64,000 nucleotides of DNA, taken from Mytilisepta virgata (lineage: Eukaryota; Mollusca; Bivalvia; Mytilida; Mytilidae). The position numbers and the translations under genes are program-made. The notes beneath the pieces were generated by a model that did not search any database, was not told the origin of the DNA, and saw nothing but the letters and a program-made list of their open reading frames with translations. The stretch lies in NCBI GenBank assembly GCA_028015205.1, contig CM051520.1:37399494-37463493 (forward strand). Direction: 5' to 3'. Below are positions 20,032 to 34,700 of this stretch, piece after piece (within the stretch, counting starts at the first letter, position 1; the number at the start of each line of letters is the position of its first letter).

Positions 20032-23000
20032 GTGAAAAATATTTATGTAGATAAGGGTTACATTAAAGGTTTACTGTAATAAACATATATAATGTATAGT
20101 CTCGCCCATAGGTGACCTTTGGTATGTACAAATTATTTATCCCATGCACGTCCAAATAATTTTTCAAGATTTACTTATCCGGATGGGCATTTCACTGAAA
20201 TTAGTTGTGGAAAAAATAAGCAAAATCTATGATGCTATAATTTGTATATAGTATGTAAATAACCCAGTTGTTATTTAATAGACGTATTGATAGTAGAACG
20301 TCAGCTGCTCTACTACACCCCGTGCACGAAATTTGTATAAATAATTTTTTATGTGATAGATGCTACTATTATACCTCAGTATGTTTATGCTGGGGCCGTG
20401 GGACATCACAGTGCACTCCGCATAGAAAACATGGAAATGTTTTTTAGACTCGAAATCGTAATACATGTATATCCAGCCTTCTAGGCCAATTATTAGTAGA
20501 TAAATCATATATCACTCGATTCCTTATTCTTTTTTCTCTAAGATATGTACATTTTATTCACCAACAATCTCCCTGTACCACAAACGAAAGCATTATTCCC
20601 TTCAACCCACCATTTTCATAATTTCACTTCACTTTGAACAAGATATTTGAGATTATAATAATCAGTCATGGTCTAAGATGTGAGATGGGACAATTCCACC
20701 CTATAGCTAGGGTTCATATTTTCAAGTCAGAAACGAGGCTTGCCGAGTTTCTGATGGTAGAAAATGTGAACCCGAGGGTGGAATTGTCCATTCTCACATT
20801 TTTGACCATGACTGATTATTTTTCTCACACTTCTGCACTGAAAATTAAAGGTAATAAACATGGCCACCGTGACAGAAAAATATGTTCTCTTAAACTAGGC
20901 GACCTAGTGGAAAATAAATTCTATATTCGAAAAGATCCTATGCGTTTTTTTGTTTTTTACCAAAGGTATAAAACTTTAAAAAGATATCTTTAAGGTTGCG
21001 CTTCAGGGGTTTTCAAATTGAAGCCATCTTAATTTCAATGTTGTCGTACCATTTTTGCAAAGTTGTGTGTTTTCTGACGTTCTGGCATTGTGACGTGGTG
21101 TTTTTCGCATTGTTACGTCAAGGTAGGTCATGTGATGTGAAATGCATAAATCTAACACTGGTGTCTCGCACGGAATATGACTGTCCCAAATACATAGAAA
21201 TGAGAGAAATTGTGATCACACGTTAATTCTTTACAAAAGTTGGAAATTTATGCATGTACAAGCCGTCAAAATTCAGTATGGACAAAGCATGGATGAGTAA
21301 ACTGACCTGCGCAAACATGACCTTTGAAATTCCCACTTCAAACAAACATTGTATGTCACGATGAAACAACCACTCGAGAGACAGCAATTGACCACGTGAA
21401 GCTGAACTGTATGAACATCCAATCAAATCATGCACATCTCCCAGTTCAACGAATGGATTTAGAAATAGTAAACAAACAAAATGATGCATATTAAATACTT
21501 TATCAAGGTATAATTGTAACATAAAGAAAGAATTCGCATCGTAGTAGGGTACATGTAATACAAGGCTTTGCTTTGCAGTCATATGCATTCGACGACTGGA
21601 TTGTAAAGCTTCTTTGCACTTTAATGTGAATCTTTATTTCGTATAGTCTGGCAATGAAATGAATATAGTAACGTATGACAATTTATATAATACATAATCC
21701 GAGACATAATCATGGTTGGAAAAAATAAAATTTTGTCATCAGTGAATTGATATGAGCACTGACTGAGGGTAATCAAGAGAATATTTGATATTTTGATTAT
21801 TTAAAAATTGCTAACCATTTCCAAAACTTGAATATTATTTCTAATCTTTCTACAAACTATGTGAATAAAATTTCATATTCAGCCAAACAAGACAATTACA
21901 ATGTACATGTATTTCTTTTAATGTATTCCAGAATTATTTTTCCTGAACCTTTAGTAAAATATTTTACAGGTAGGTAACCAATTCTTGACAAAAGCGTGGA
22001 TAGTAAAAAGCGCAGGTTATACAACAAGCCGTTTATGGTAATCGTTATTGCTCTCCACAACAAACAGAAAATCGCGTGCAAAAACAAGCCTATTATGGTG
22101 ATGGCCACCACCCACATTTGAATAGGCTACTAAGGCGGAGCTTTGCAGCATTTTTTGGCACGATAATAATATGTTTTGATTTTTATATCGCGATTTGTAA
22201 GTATTGGTCATTTGATTGATTGTATTTGTATGCTGAACTTCTTACTTGATTAAAAGAAATAGTAAAACTTGATTTTATTTATTTATACTTTGAATGGGAA
22301 TTTCCTTCATTTCCGCACATCAGTTGGGGAATTATACGTATTACTCTTCCTAAGCGATTGGTTGGTCGTATTTAACGTCATGGAGAGAGTGTTTGCATCG
22401 GTCAGTGATTGGTTTTTAAAATTGTGACATACAATGTTTGTCTATTTCCAATGAGATTTGTCCGCGCAGTTTCAGATCTTTGTCCATACTGAATTTTGAC
22501 GGCTTGTAGGTTGAAATAACGCAGTCATGTGACAAATTCTTCAAAGTGAAAGTGAAATGATGAAAATGGTGGGTTGAAGGGAATAAAGCTTTCGTTTGTC
22601 AGGGGTCGTGCTGGTATTAAAAAACTTGTCACCAAAAAATCGCCAAAGCATCATTTTTGTCGCCAGTTTCAAAATTTGTTCACCATCTCACCCTCCCCAT
22701 TTGGAAGCATTTTGTCGTACATGATTGTTCTTTTATTCATTAGTATTTGAAATAACATGACCTGAAAAGTGTTTTTGATGAAATAGTTTAATGACAGTTA
22801 ACTTTCATCTGAAATTACCTTTATTTTGATGGCAAGCCTAATAAATATACAATACATAGTCATTGTCGGAAAATATAAAATTTATTTGGGCGAGCTTTAG
22901 AAACATGAGAAAAGGCGAGCTTTAGTGAGCCTTTTCCCCATGTTTTGCAGCGAGCCCAAATAAATTTTATATTTTCCGACAATGACTTTGTATTTATTGT

Positions 23001-26000
23001 CTTTATCCTGCAATCCCCTTTAGATGCGTAAAATGCCTTAAAAGTATGTTTGAAGTTGAAATTCAACGACACTGAAAACGCGGGAAACGCCATGACGTCA
23101 TCTGGTACATTTGCAACGCTCCTCGCGCTCTTCATGTAAACAAGTACGAGTAGACTTTATTAGGTCATTGACCTAATACGACTAAAGTTTATTCTACCCC
23201 TTTTATTAGATTTATTTGGCTTGATTGCAGGATAAAAATCGATTGTTCCACATGTGTTTGTTGATGTTAAACTGAAAGTGATATCACAATCTTTGCAGAT
23301 TGGAAATTTTATGATATAATACCCTTACTGCCATAAGGTTTTCACACCATTTTAAATGAACAAAATGAATATATTTGCGGTATAAATATTAAACTAGAAA
23401 AAAGAATGTGTGTTAATGAGATAATTGGGACTATATCTCAGAACTAGGAGATTGAGGACTAACCTTAAGATTTGGTAGTGGCTTAAAAGATTTAGTTTAT
23501 ACCTAAAATTATCCAACTTTAACATAAATCCAATCAAATTTTAAAGAAAAAGGGAAATTTGGATAGTATTACAAAAAACTTACCCGAAATCTGACAAATC
23601 AGACAAAAAAGTAACCCAAAATCTGCTCTACATATGAATTCACAAAAACCTAACCCGAATTTGACACGCATCCTGCCCATGACCAAACTAGGGTTATTCC
23701 ATCCCCCGCCCGAAAAGACGGTCCGCACTCGCAACCAACATGCTACCGCAACACATACCTATACCTACACGTGACATCGAGATAAAAATAATCCGTTTTT
23801 GGGTTATTGCCCATGAATTGTTAATTTTAAGTCAAGTTATTAGCTTGAATATTATTATAGATAAAGGCAAACTGTATACAGCAAAAATGTTCAGCAAAGG
23901 AAGGTCTACAAATAAGTCAACATGACCAAAATCGTCAATTGACCCCTTATAGGAGTTTTTACCTTTGAAAGATTATTTACATGTAAACAGTAAATAATGG
24001 TCTGACATTGTCACAGATGTTTAGGGCATTACTTGAAATAAATTAAATGGTAGCTGTACAAGTAAAATGGAGTGTCAAGGGTCAAGGTAATTGAAAAAGT
24101 TTATAGCAACCGATATTTGGGTTCAGCACCCTACAATTTACCTTTTCAAGTCAAAATGGAAGGTCAAGAGTCAATGCCACTGAAAAAGTTCATAGCAACC
24201 GATGAAAAAGTCCCTAGCAACCATAACTATTTAGGTTCAGGATTCTATATTTTAGCTGTACAGGTAAATATTAAGGATAAAATTGTGACAGTATACCTTA
24301 AATAGCAAAAATAATCACTGATGCAAGATCTTCCGGTACACAAAAGATAACAGGTGAGCGATTCAGACTCTTGGGTGCCTCTTAGCAGGCTTAATGTGAT
24401 AAGTAAAGAAGCATCAATAAAAACAACTGTTCAAACTCATAAAAATGTTTAATTTATGATAAGAAATTGAAAGGTTAGAAACAAAAGATATTTGCAACAT
24501 TATTTAATCCAATTCTGAAAAAGAAATACCTCTTTGGTTTATGAAATTTATAAGTGAATATATAAGGATGAAAATATTAAGGGAAAATTTTACTCAATGC
24601 TTTCGTCAACATTTAGATATCTAAATGATAATAAATTGAAAAACTTTTACACTATATACTTCCAAACAAAAAATGACTGTATCAATGGAAGGTCACTACT
24701 AGTCCTCTTTATAATTATTGCAACATGGAAGAAAGTTACATTCATTACATTGTAGAATGTAAATATTTAAAGCATTAAAACGTTAATGGATATGTTGACT
24801 TTAGGCCAACATTTAATAATTTTTCAAAATCTTGTATTTGGCTATAAAATAAAAGATACAAAATATAATGAGATTAATTACTTGTTAAACCTAATTCTTT
24901 TTACTGTGTATAAAGTCTATTACTTATCTGAACAAAAAAATCAGATCTTATCAGTTTTTGATGTATTTAAAAAAATTAATACTTTCAAGGCATGCAATTA
25001 AAACCTTAAGAAAAGAGGTCATTAGTAAATATTCATGTTTAAATTAATCACATCACTTAGCTAGGTGTAGAATCAAAACCTTAAGAAAAGAGGTCATTAG
25101 TAAATATTCATGTTTAAATTAGTCACATCACTTAGCTAGGTATAGTATCAAAATGTATAAATATGTCCCCATACTACATGTATAGTTATCAAACAATTAT
25201 CATTTATTTTATTAACACATACAATTTTCTAATTATTATATTTCCCCAAACTAAAAACTCTACAAAAATTAAACCAACTATTTTTATTGTTCAGATTTTT
25301 TTAAATTCCTAAGTGATTACCGATTAGATCTATACTTTCACTCTACTTATGTTTTTATATGTCATACATGTATCTGAATGCAGTTTAGATAGTTTTAGTA
25401 TTTTTTTTTGGAGTATATATAGTTTCACCCTAACTTTTTCTTAATAAATAGTAAATTACAAATACATTTTCAAGAATTCAGTGTTGTGTTTGTAACTTTT
25501 ATTTAAAAACACCTTTACTTAGACTACATACAAATGTACATCAATACATCCAAACGCAACATCTATTTTTAGATAATTTTTTTTTCCATGTTACGAGGCG
25601 AACTTTCATGAATTTTTTTAGCTAAATTTCTCGCCACTTTTGTAGTTTGAATATACATGTATATTGAACTTACCATGCTTATTATATTAGAAAAAAATGT
25701 TGTTGAACATAACTATTCTTTATTTTTTATAAATGTAATGTAATTTTGATAAGTCATTTACACGGCCACCAATCGCTCTAAGTCACAGCCAAATGCTGTG
25801 AAAGAAAAAGGTTTAGAGGAATTTCCGGTTGTGACTTGGAGGAAACCATTTACGTGACCTTTTGCAGGTAGGTCGTACATTTATGGTCCCGCATGAGGTT
25901 TTTAAAGAGAATAGGAAAATTCTAAGAATGTCATCATACCCTTTAATAATTTTCCTGTCACATATTAACAGCGTTTTTACATCTGTAATATTATGTTGGC

Positions 26001-28719
26001 GCTACAACTTTTGGCAGACAGAAGTTGAGGTGTTTCATGCTGCAGACGGAATTTCAAATCGTGTTTTCCGAAGCGAAATGGTTGTTTCTGGATAGTTTGT
26101 TTTATTTAAAAGGATTCTATTTGACGACCAAACATTCAAGTCACCTTTAATCTACCAAAATCTTTGAATTGCCAACAAATACGGACATTTAGTGCAATGC
26201 TGTGACTCGGAGAGACCTGTGTGACTTAGAGGAACTAGATGTCTTTCCAATTTTAAATGTAATCCCCCCCCCCCCCCCCCCCAGACTCTACCTTGAAAAT
26301 GGAAGGGGCATATAGTTTTACCCTTGTTCTTCCGTCTGTACGTCCGTCCCGATTCATTTAGGTTTCTGTGTTGGGTTCATTTCTAAGCAACACTTTGTGC
26401 AACACATCAATGATATCTTACCGCTACAATGGACTTGCATGGCGCAAAAGGTTTCAGCAATAATTAAAGCACATTGACCTATATTGTATGCTTGAATGAA
26501 TCTGGTTAAATTTTGTGTTCAGGACCATTTCTTAGCAACTATTTGTGGTACATCAATGATAATTAACACCTGCAATGTTCTTTTATAGTACAAGAGGTTT
26601 CAACTTGCACGTGTAGTTCTCTTTTTGGATTGTGTGTAATGGTAAAATGTCCGTCATGAAAATCTACCATAGCGAATTGCTGCCATACTAGAAAATAAAA
26701 TTGTGGATTATAATCTCGTAATTATGATTTCTAAACGGTTCAGAGTAAGAAAAATTCATAATTATAAATATAATAAAGCGTATCACAAAATACCGAAATA
26801 AATGTGATGCAATGTATGGCCATTTCGTTGACTGATAACTCGTCAGCAGTGCAAATCACTTGGTTTCACGTCAGGCAGCGATCATTTCTGTTCTTGGTAG
26901 GTAAAAAACATATTGAAATTTTAAAAAAGACAACTACGATTATTTCGGCCAAGGAAAATGAATTGTTGGTTTCCTCTAACATGGTCAATTTAATTAGACT
27001 CGGCAGGCAGGTTTTTTGTTTTTTTTATTTGATATTGTTAAATGAATCGTATATTGTTATTTCATGTATGATATGCCAGATGATGGCCCACGATTGGATT
27101 TAATAAAATATTCTATTCTACTGTATTCTTTTCTATGAAGTTAATACCTTACCTCAAAGCAGAGATTGTTGTAACGAAAGTTTCGTACGGAATGACGGAC
27201 GGACGTTACAGATGAACGGAATGACGAATGAACAAAGTGATTCCAGTATACCACCACTCTTGCGACTAGGATATAATACAAACATTAATGCACTACTAAA
27301 TTTTCTAAATATTGATTCCTCCAAATCACATCTAGTTCCTCCAAGTCAAAACAGGTCTCTCCGAGTCACAGCATTGCACTAAATGTCCGTATTTGTTGGC
27401 AATTCAAAGACTTTGGTTAATTAAAGGTGACTTGAATGTTAGGTCGTCAAATAGAATCCTTTTGAATAAAAAAAATAATCCAGAAACAACCATTTCGCTC
27501 CGGAAAACACGATTTGAAATTCCGTCTGCAGCATGAAACACCTCAACTTCTGTCTGCCAAAAGTTGTAGCGCCAACATAATATTACAGATGTGAAAACGC
27601 TGTTAATATGTGACAGGGAATTATTAAAGGGTATGATGACATTCTTAGAATTTTCCTATTCTCTTTAAAAACCTCAAACGGGACCATAAATGTACGACCT
27701 ACCAGCAAAAGGTCACGTAAATGGTTTCCTCCAAGTCACAATCGGAAATTCCTCAACTTTTTTCTTTCACAGCATTTGGCTGTGACTTAGAGCGATTGGT
27801 GGCCATGATTTAGGTAAAATTCCAGAAATGTGTATATAATTATAATAGAAAAAATTGTAGCAGGAAAAAAAAGTATAGAAGTTGTTTTCGAATATATTAT
27901 TACATAATCTTGTATTCTTAATTGAGAACATACATTAGTGTTGTCAAATCTAATTCACAGGGAACCCTGTAGAAATGCAGGATCTACTGGGTAATTGTTA
28001 ACAGTGGATTAAGTGCAATAAAATGTTTTTCAAGTTGTTAAAAAAAATGTATCTCCCCAATAAGCACATGGACGCCCACTTTTTTTGGCAAACATAAGTC
28101 CTTTTTAATACTTAAAAATTATTATACTAAAATTTAAGGAAAAAGTAGAGAAATGTTTTCTTCATGCATCTGAAGTTACCATTGTTGCCAGTATTCAAAA
28201 CTACCAACTAGTTTGTTGATCTTTGTCACCAATTATTTATAAGATAAAAATATCTGTATTTTGGAATAGTTTATAAAAGATCCTGTGAAGTTATCTTTTT
28301 TCATTAAAAAGTAAGGCAGAAAGTCTTGAAAAATAGAAAATTCAGGGTTTTTGGCTCAAATATTCCAAATATCTCAGTCGTAAAGTTATGTTTTTCTTTT
28401 CGTACATGTCGTATATCAAAAGTATACACAAAAAATTATCTTGCAGTAAAAAATCAGTAAAAGAACCTTACTGTTACATATTCCCTTAATTCCATTTTAT
28501 GTTGTTTGAATAGCAAACTAATTACAGGTGAGCTATACAGGCACCTGGGAGACTCAAATTAAATATTCTAGCTCATATAAATCATATATAATGATTGTAC
28601 AGTTTTGTGTAGCAGCCATTGCTTTAAATTTAGCAAACAGGAAAAATTTAAGTATCCCAGCATGGTTTTTAGCTCACCTGGCCTAAAAGGCCATGTGAGC
28701 TTTTGTCATCACTTTGCGT

Positions 28720-28751
<32 letters not shown>

Positions 28752-31700
28752 CGCGTCCGCGTCCGTGTCTGTTAACTTTTTACATTTTGATCTTCTTCTT
28801 TGAAACCACTGAACAGATTTCAACCAAACTTGGCAGAAATGTTAAGCAGGTGGTCCTTTACCAGATTTGTGAAATTGGTGCCGATCGAAAATTCAAAATG
28901 GCCGCCAGGGCCAATTATGTGTTCTGATTGGTCCAAATTTCAAAAATCTTCTTGTCAGAAACTACAATGCGGATTGAATTGTTACTTTGCAGAAATGATT
29001 GTTAGATAGTCCTGTACTCAACTTGTGAATCGTTTGCCGATCGGAAATTCAAAATGGCCGCCATGATGAAACATAGTTTAACATTGGACCCTATGGGAAT
29101 TTCACATTTTAATCTTATTCTCTAGAACCACTGAACAGATTTCAACCAAACTTGGCAGAAATGTTAAGCAGATGGTCCTTTACCAGATTTGTGAAATTGG
29201 TGCCGATCGAAAATTCAAAATGGCCGCCAGGGCCAATTATGTGTTCTGATTGGTCCACATTTCAAAAATCTTCTTGTCAGAAACTGCAAGGAGGATCGAA
29301 TTTTTACTTTGCAGAAATGATTGTTAGTAAGTCCTGTACTCAATTTGTGAAATTGGTGCCAATCGGAAATTCAAAATGGACGCCATGATGAAACTTAGTT
29401 TAACATTGTACCCCATGGGAATTATACGTTTTCATCTTTTTTTCTGAAACCACTGAACAGATTTCAACAAATCTTGGCAGAAATGTTAAGCAGGTTGTCC
29501 TTTACCAGATTTATGAAATTGGTGCCGATCGAAAATTCAACATGGCCGCCAGGGCTAATTTAGTGTTCTGATTGTTCCAAATTTCAAAAATGTTCTTGTC
29601 AGAAACACTACAATGTGTATTGAATTGTTACTTTACAGAAAAGGTTTTTAGATAGCCCTGTTTTCAAAGTGAGAATTGTTTTCAATAATTGGAAATTCAA
29701 AATGTCCACCATGCAGCTTAGTTTTAAAACATTGAACCATATGCAGACCTGTGAGGTGCATGCATATTTTATTCAGATTTGAGACAAATTCCTGTAATTT
29801 TTTTCTTTGATCTTTGCAAATTTTAACCAATTTCACGACGGACAATTTTCGAAACTTGGCAGGTCTGAAAAAAAAAAAAAGTTTACATATTATCCGGCAG
29901 TATCCGGAAACGCAACTTAGTTTATTCCGATTTCGATTTGGTGTTTGCATTTTACTGTGCCCCTGAAGGTAAATCATGGTTAGGAAAACGTTTTAAAGGA
30001 TACCACGTGGTACGAACAGTACGAATGTTTTCAATATTGTTGCCGGAGTTTAGATAATGAGTTATTGTTCATCAGTTTAAAGAACGTTACAATAGGTAAC
30101 TGAAAGATAATTTAGGGCTGTGAAATTAATTTTAATCTATTTATTGACTCACATAGTTTTGACCCACTTCAATCCGGTTCCGCGATCTGGCCCAGATTAT
30201 GACTCCCACAAATTGATTACTTTCTAATTTTCATGATATTTCGAGTGACCATTCAGTGATATAAAGAACGTTACAATAGGCCCAGTTTGCCAGGTGAGCG
30301 ATTACAGGCTCTCTAGAGCCTCTGGTTTTGGAAATACTGTTGTAATGATGTACTTTAACATTGGATTGTTATGTTTTAGACTTTAGAAGATCAGTACAGT
30401 ATGTTTGAGAAAATGATTGGTGAAGAGAAAGAAACTGGTTTTGATGTACCATCATCATCAAACATTGAAAGAACTACATCAGGGAGTAGTCCTGAAACAG
30501 CAGTACAAAGTAGGATCAATATCTGCTTATATTAATTAACAAAAGTAGTTGTTCAACCATGGAACTATCTACAAGCCTGCAGTTATATATTTTTTCTCTT
30601 TTTTTTGAGGGGGGCATTAAAGATTTCAAATACTCATACATATAGTAAAGTTCAATATTAGATGTACATACAACTAGAATTGCTGAATAGGAAAAAAACA
30701 GAGATTGCAGTTTGACTCCTTATCAAATGTATTAATTAATACTACATGTAATTAAAAACCCATAATTTTACTTGATGAAAAACAAGATTACAAACGTACA
30801 TGTACGTGTATGTACATTTTCATGTATATAAAATGATTTTGAAAGTGTACTATAGTGCATAATGTCTTTGGAGATTTTATAAGGTATACCAGTAATTTAA
30901 AACAAAAACTCTTTAAGGATTCTTACATTTTATTGAAGTTGATATGACATGCAGTTCCATCCAAACTTAAAACAGCATTAACTTTTATTGCTATTCTCAA
31001 TTTTGAAGTCAAAGTTGAGACAACATCACAGAGAAAAGTTTTGCAACCAAATGAGCACTGGTTTTAGCTGTCTCAATGTCGATTCAGTCAAATATTTGCA
31101 TTAAAGGTCAATAAACAAATTAAACACTTTATAACATTAATAGAAATTTGACATACTGCTAAGGCCCAAAAAAAATTTACATCTGTTAACGGTAACCCGA
31201 CCTACCCTAAGCCATTTTATTTCCGTCGTTAAGTGAAAAATTAACTGAACTCGTGTCAGAAGTGAAGTTGAGTTGCCAATAAATTTGATCAATTGTCTGA
31301 TGCATCCCAGTGTTCACAATCGCTAATATGATGGCCGTTTTAACGAAACTCGCTACTCATGTGATGAATAAAAACTCTGTCGGCATTTTTTTCGAACCAA
31401 TAACCAAGGGGAAATAATCCAATCATTGACAATACAGGTTAACTCGGCCCATGGCCAACTTGGACCATGGAAGACAGACCGCACAACTTGAAATCATGTC
31501 ACAAAAAAATAAAATGGCAAAAAAAAACAAATGAAAATACCGACCCACCTTTTCTATTCTTTTGGATGATGTAGCCTTAAACAGACATCTTTTTTTTTGG
31601 CATAATATAATTATCCACAGGCAATTTCACAAAATATGTTAAAAAAACAAAGCAGACATAAAACATTCCCAGGACACATCAAGATACAGTATTAATTATA

Positions 31701-34700
31701 CATGCACACATGTGAAAAGACAAAAACATATACATGTATGTATGGGTATCCAAGAATTTACATCTAAGAATATAGATGAAAAACATGTCATTAAGAGAAA
31801 AATTAAAAATATATAGTGTTTATGTAAGGTTAGTGAGATTATTAAATATAACTCTGTAATGAAATTGCAGGTGTCAGTAAATGTTCTCTGGCAGAGAGTG
31901 TAAAGAAGTTTATGGAAAAATCTTCTGAGGTAATTTATTTTAAGTTACTAGGACCATGCATGGTTTGGGGGTCCTTTGTGTCAGCTTCTACACTCATTGT
32001 ATACTAGAAGAAGTAGAATTTATATGGAAATATATTTCAACTAAAAACAAAAGGCAGTTGGATCAGTCAAAGTGTGAAGGGTATAAAAGCCATTAATAAA
32101 AGTCCATTACTTTAAATAAGGTTATGATTTTGCCCAGGGAATAGTTAGTTGGGAATACTTATTAAGCCTTTTTTTAGGGGTAGGTTATGGTAGGAGTGGT
32201 CTTTTGTTTTAAGGAATCATTTGGAATTAAATATTCTGGTGAATATTGTGTGGTTATGTGAAAAGGAAAAATGGAAAAGAGCATTCAGTAAAAATAAATT
32301 CTACATTTAATACACCATTAGGCCATTATTTTTATCCACTCTGACCAAGAAAAAATCTGGGTGGGAGGATTTAAAAAAAAATTACACCAAGAACAACTCT
32401 GCTAATCATAAACACCAGGCCAAACTGGCAGAAATTCATTTCAGTTTCTCATGAGAAAAAAATCCAAAAATTGTAACTTAATGATAATTAGGCTGATTGG
32501 GGATGAAAGTCAATTAAATTTAATTGGCCATATCTGGATATCATTCAAAGATTTGAAAAAATACTTCTTCTAGTAGATACATATTAAGGAGGTTTTTAAT
32601 ATCCAGGTGAACAATAGTAATGCAAACAGTAAACAAAGTGTAAACAACATGTTGAAAGGTTGAAAATGGTAATCTGCAGACAGAAGAAAGATTCCATCAT
32701 GTATGCTCCAAGGTCTCGCATGAAATTTGTGGTTTGTATTACAGTTGCAGCTGCTTTCATACATAGCAAATGTGTTTTTTATACTTTTGTCAAATATTTA
32801 TGAACTAAGAGTAGACTGTCATTAGTCATTTTGGTATTTAAATTTCTGTGTTGGGGTTTTGAAAAGAAAATGGAATTCTTGGGTGAGAAGCTGACTTACA
32901 ACCCATTATGAGGTTTTTTTCTGACCATTGTCATTAATGGTCACATGCAAAATATTTTTTCAATAAACTGACCTACTACTTGCCTATACATTAGGTTTAC
33001 CAGTTCTGCCATCAAGTTTGAGTGAAGTTTACAGGCAACAATGAACATTTGTTGCCTGCCGATAGTTGGAGTCACGTAAGTAACAGGTATCATTACAAAA
33101 AATGGTTTATGTTGTCCTCCTAAAAGTCTAATAAAAATGTTGATTTCTTTTTTTAATTGCTTTTCATTCATATTTGTTTCTTTAGATGAAACTTAACAAT
33201 TGCCATTGGTAATTTTGAATAAATTTGTTTGTGAGAAAACTTAAAACAACTTGTTTTTTTCAATCAAAATAATAGTACATATAGATTTAACACCTGACTT
33301 TGTTAAAACTATGCGAATTGAGACAATTGGCAAGGTAATTGCACAGGCTCTTAATCTCATAAGAATCTCATTTTAAACTCTGCAACAGTTCAGTGCAAGT
33401 GAATGTTTTTTTATTCTTTAATTTATAAATTTAAGAAAAACTAAATGTAAATATCCAGAAAAACTATGTTATTGTGTATGTATAATTAAAGAGATTGACC
33501 TTACGAAAGTTTATCATGAGTAGAATTAGACATTGACCTTGAGAAAGGTCAAGAAACTTTTAGAAACCTTATACATTTGTATTAATACATGTTGGCATCT
33601 GTTTGAGGGTCTGAATATAGTTTGTATATTTTGTTGTAGCCACCAGTGGAAATTTAACTCATTGATTAGTCAAATTTTTCTTAAATTCTTCTTTTTGGAA
33701 AATTTTGAACAACTAACCTGGCAGCTATTGGCAATTTTCTAGTTTTTGGTTGGTAAAATTTGAAAATCTTTTCTTTAGAAAGTGCTTGGCCAAATGAACT
33801 GAATGTAAATATGAAGAATCGATGGGAGGAGCTGTATAAAGATTGAATATTTTGTTCCATTCTGACAAGTTACAAGACAGTCATTATAAATATATATATA
33901 TATATTTAAAGATCTATTAAGTGAGCTACAAATCAGTACAAGAAGATATGAATAGAAATTGGGATTGCCATGTGAGTGATACAGGTTCAGATCTAGATTG
34001 TTCATGCTGATTTGTGAACTTTCTGTGTTGTCCAAAACTTCTTTACCTACTATATAATAGGATGTCAAATTAATTGGATGCATTAAATAATATCATCTAC
34101 TATTTGAAAGGACATTTTTCAAAATCAGAAGAAAAATGAGCAAGATAATTTTGTCATTTAATTTCACAATGAATTTTGCTTTTAGCAGGGTAACACAAGG
34201 TCTAAGTCTGTTTCATCAGATTCTGGGACTTCACGTGAAAGTTCTAAGTCAAGATCACCATCATCTTCCCCAGAAAGGAAGACATCTACAAATTTAGAAC
34301 ACAGTGAACAGATCAAAGAAACAGAAAAGAGGAGTTCAAAAAGTCCAGTTAAAAGGAAAAAGTCGAGATCAAAATCTCCAACACACAAGAAAAGGTCAGA
34401 TCACCATAAATCAAGCAGACGGAGATCAAGAAGTAAAGACAGAAGAAAGGTTTTGTAAATCTGTTTATTTTAGATGATTGTTAGTTGGTTAGGAATCTTG
34501 AAATTAGTAATTAGGCAGAGTAAATTGGTATAAATTAGTATTTTGGGAAAAATGGCCCTATGATGTTTAGGAAAATGTTTACATTTTTTACCTATATTGG
34601 TAAAACAAGTGTTATATTGCAAATTTCAGTGGGGAAAAAACATTCTGCTGATTTATTTTGTACATCTGTCGAAAAATGAATGAAAGTTCTTATCAGTCCA

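Noticed and set aside
20634..20993. 119-codon ORF on +
   Set aside because: More than half of it is the 164-bp palindrome, and there is no splice or homology support.
21223..21588. 121-codon ORF on -
   Set aside because: Lies inside the inverted-repeat element, matches nothing I recognise, and has no flanking exon signals.
28703..28927. Arg-rich ORF (MSSLCVRRRRRRRRRRPRPRP)
   Set aside because: Translation of the (GTC)n microsatellite of a mobile element.
32570..34388. Short ORFs on - opposite RSRC2 introns 3 and exon 4
   Set aside because: The one over exon 4 is the antisense of the SR region (Asp/Leu-rich); the others are AT-rich chance frames.
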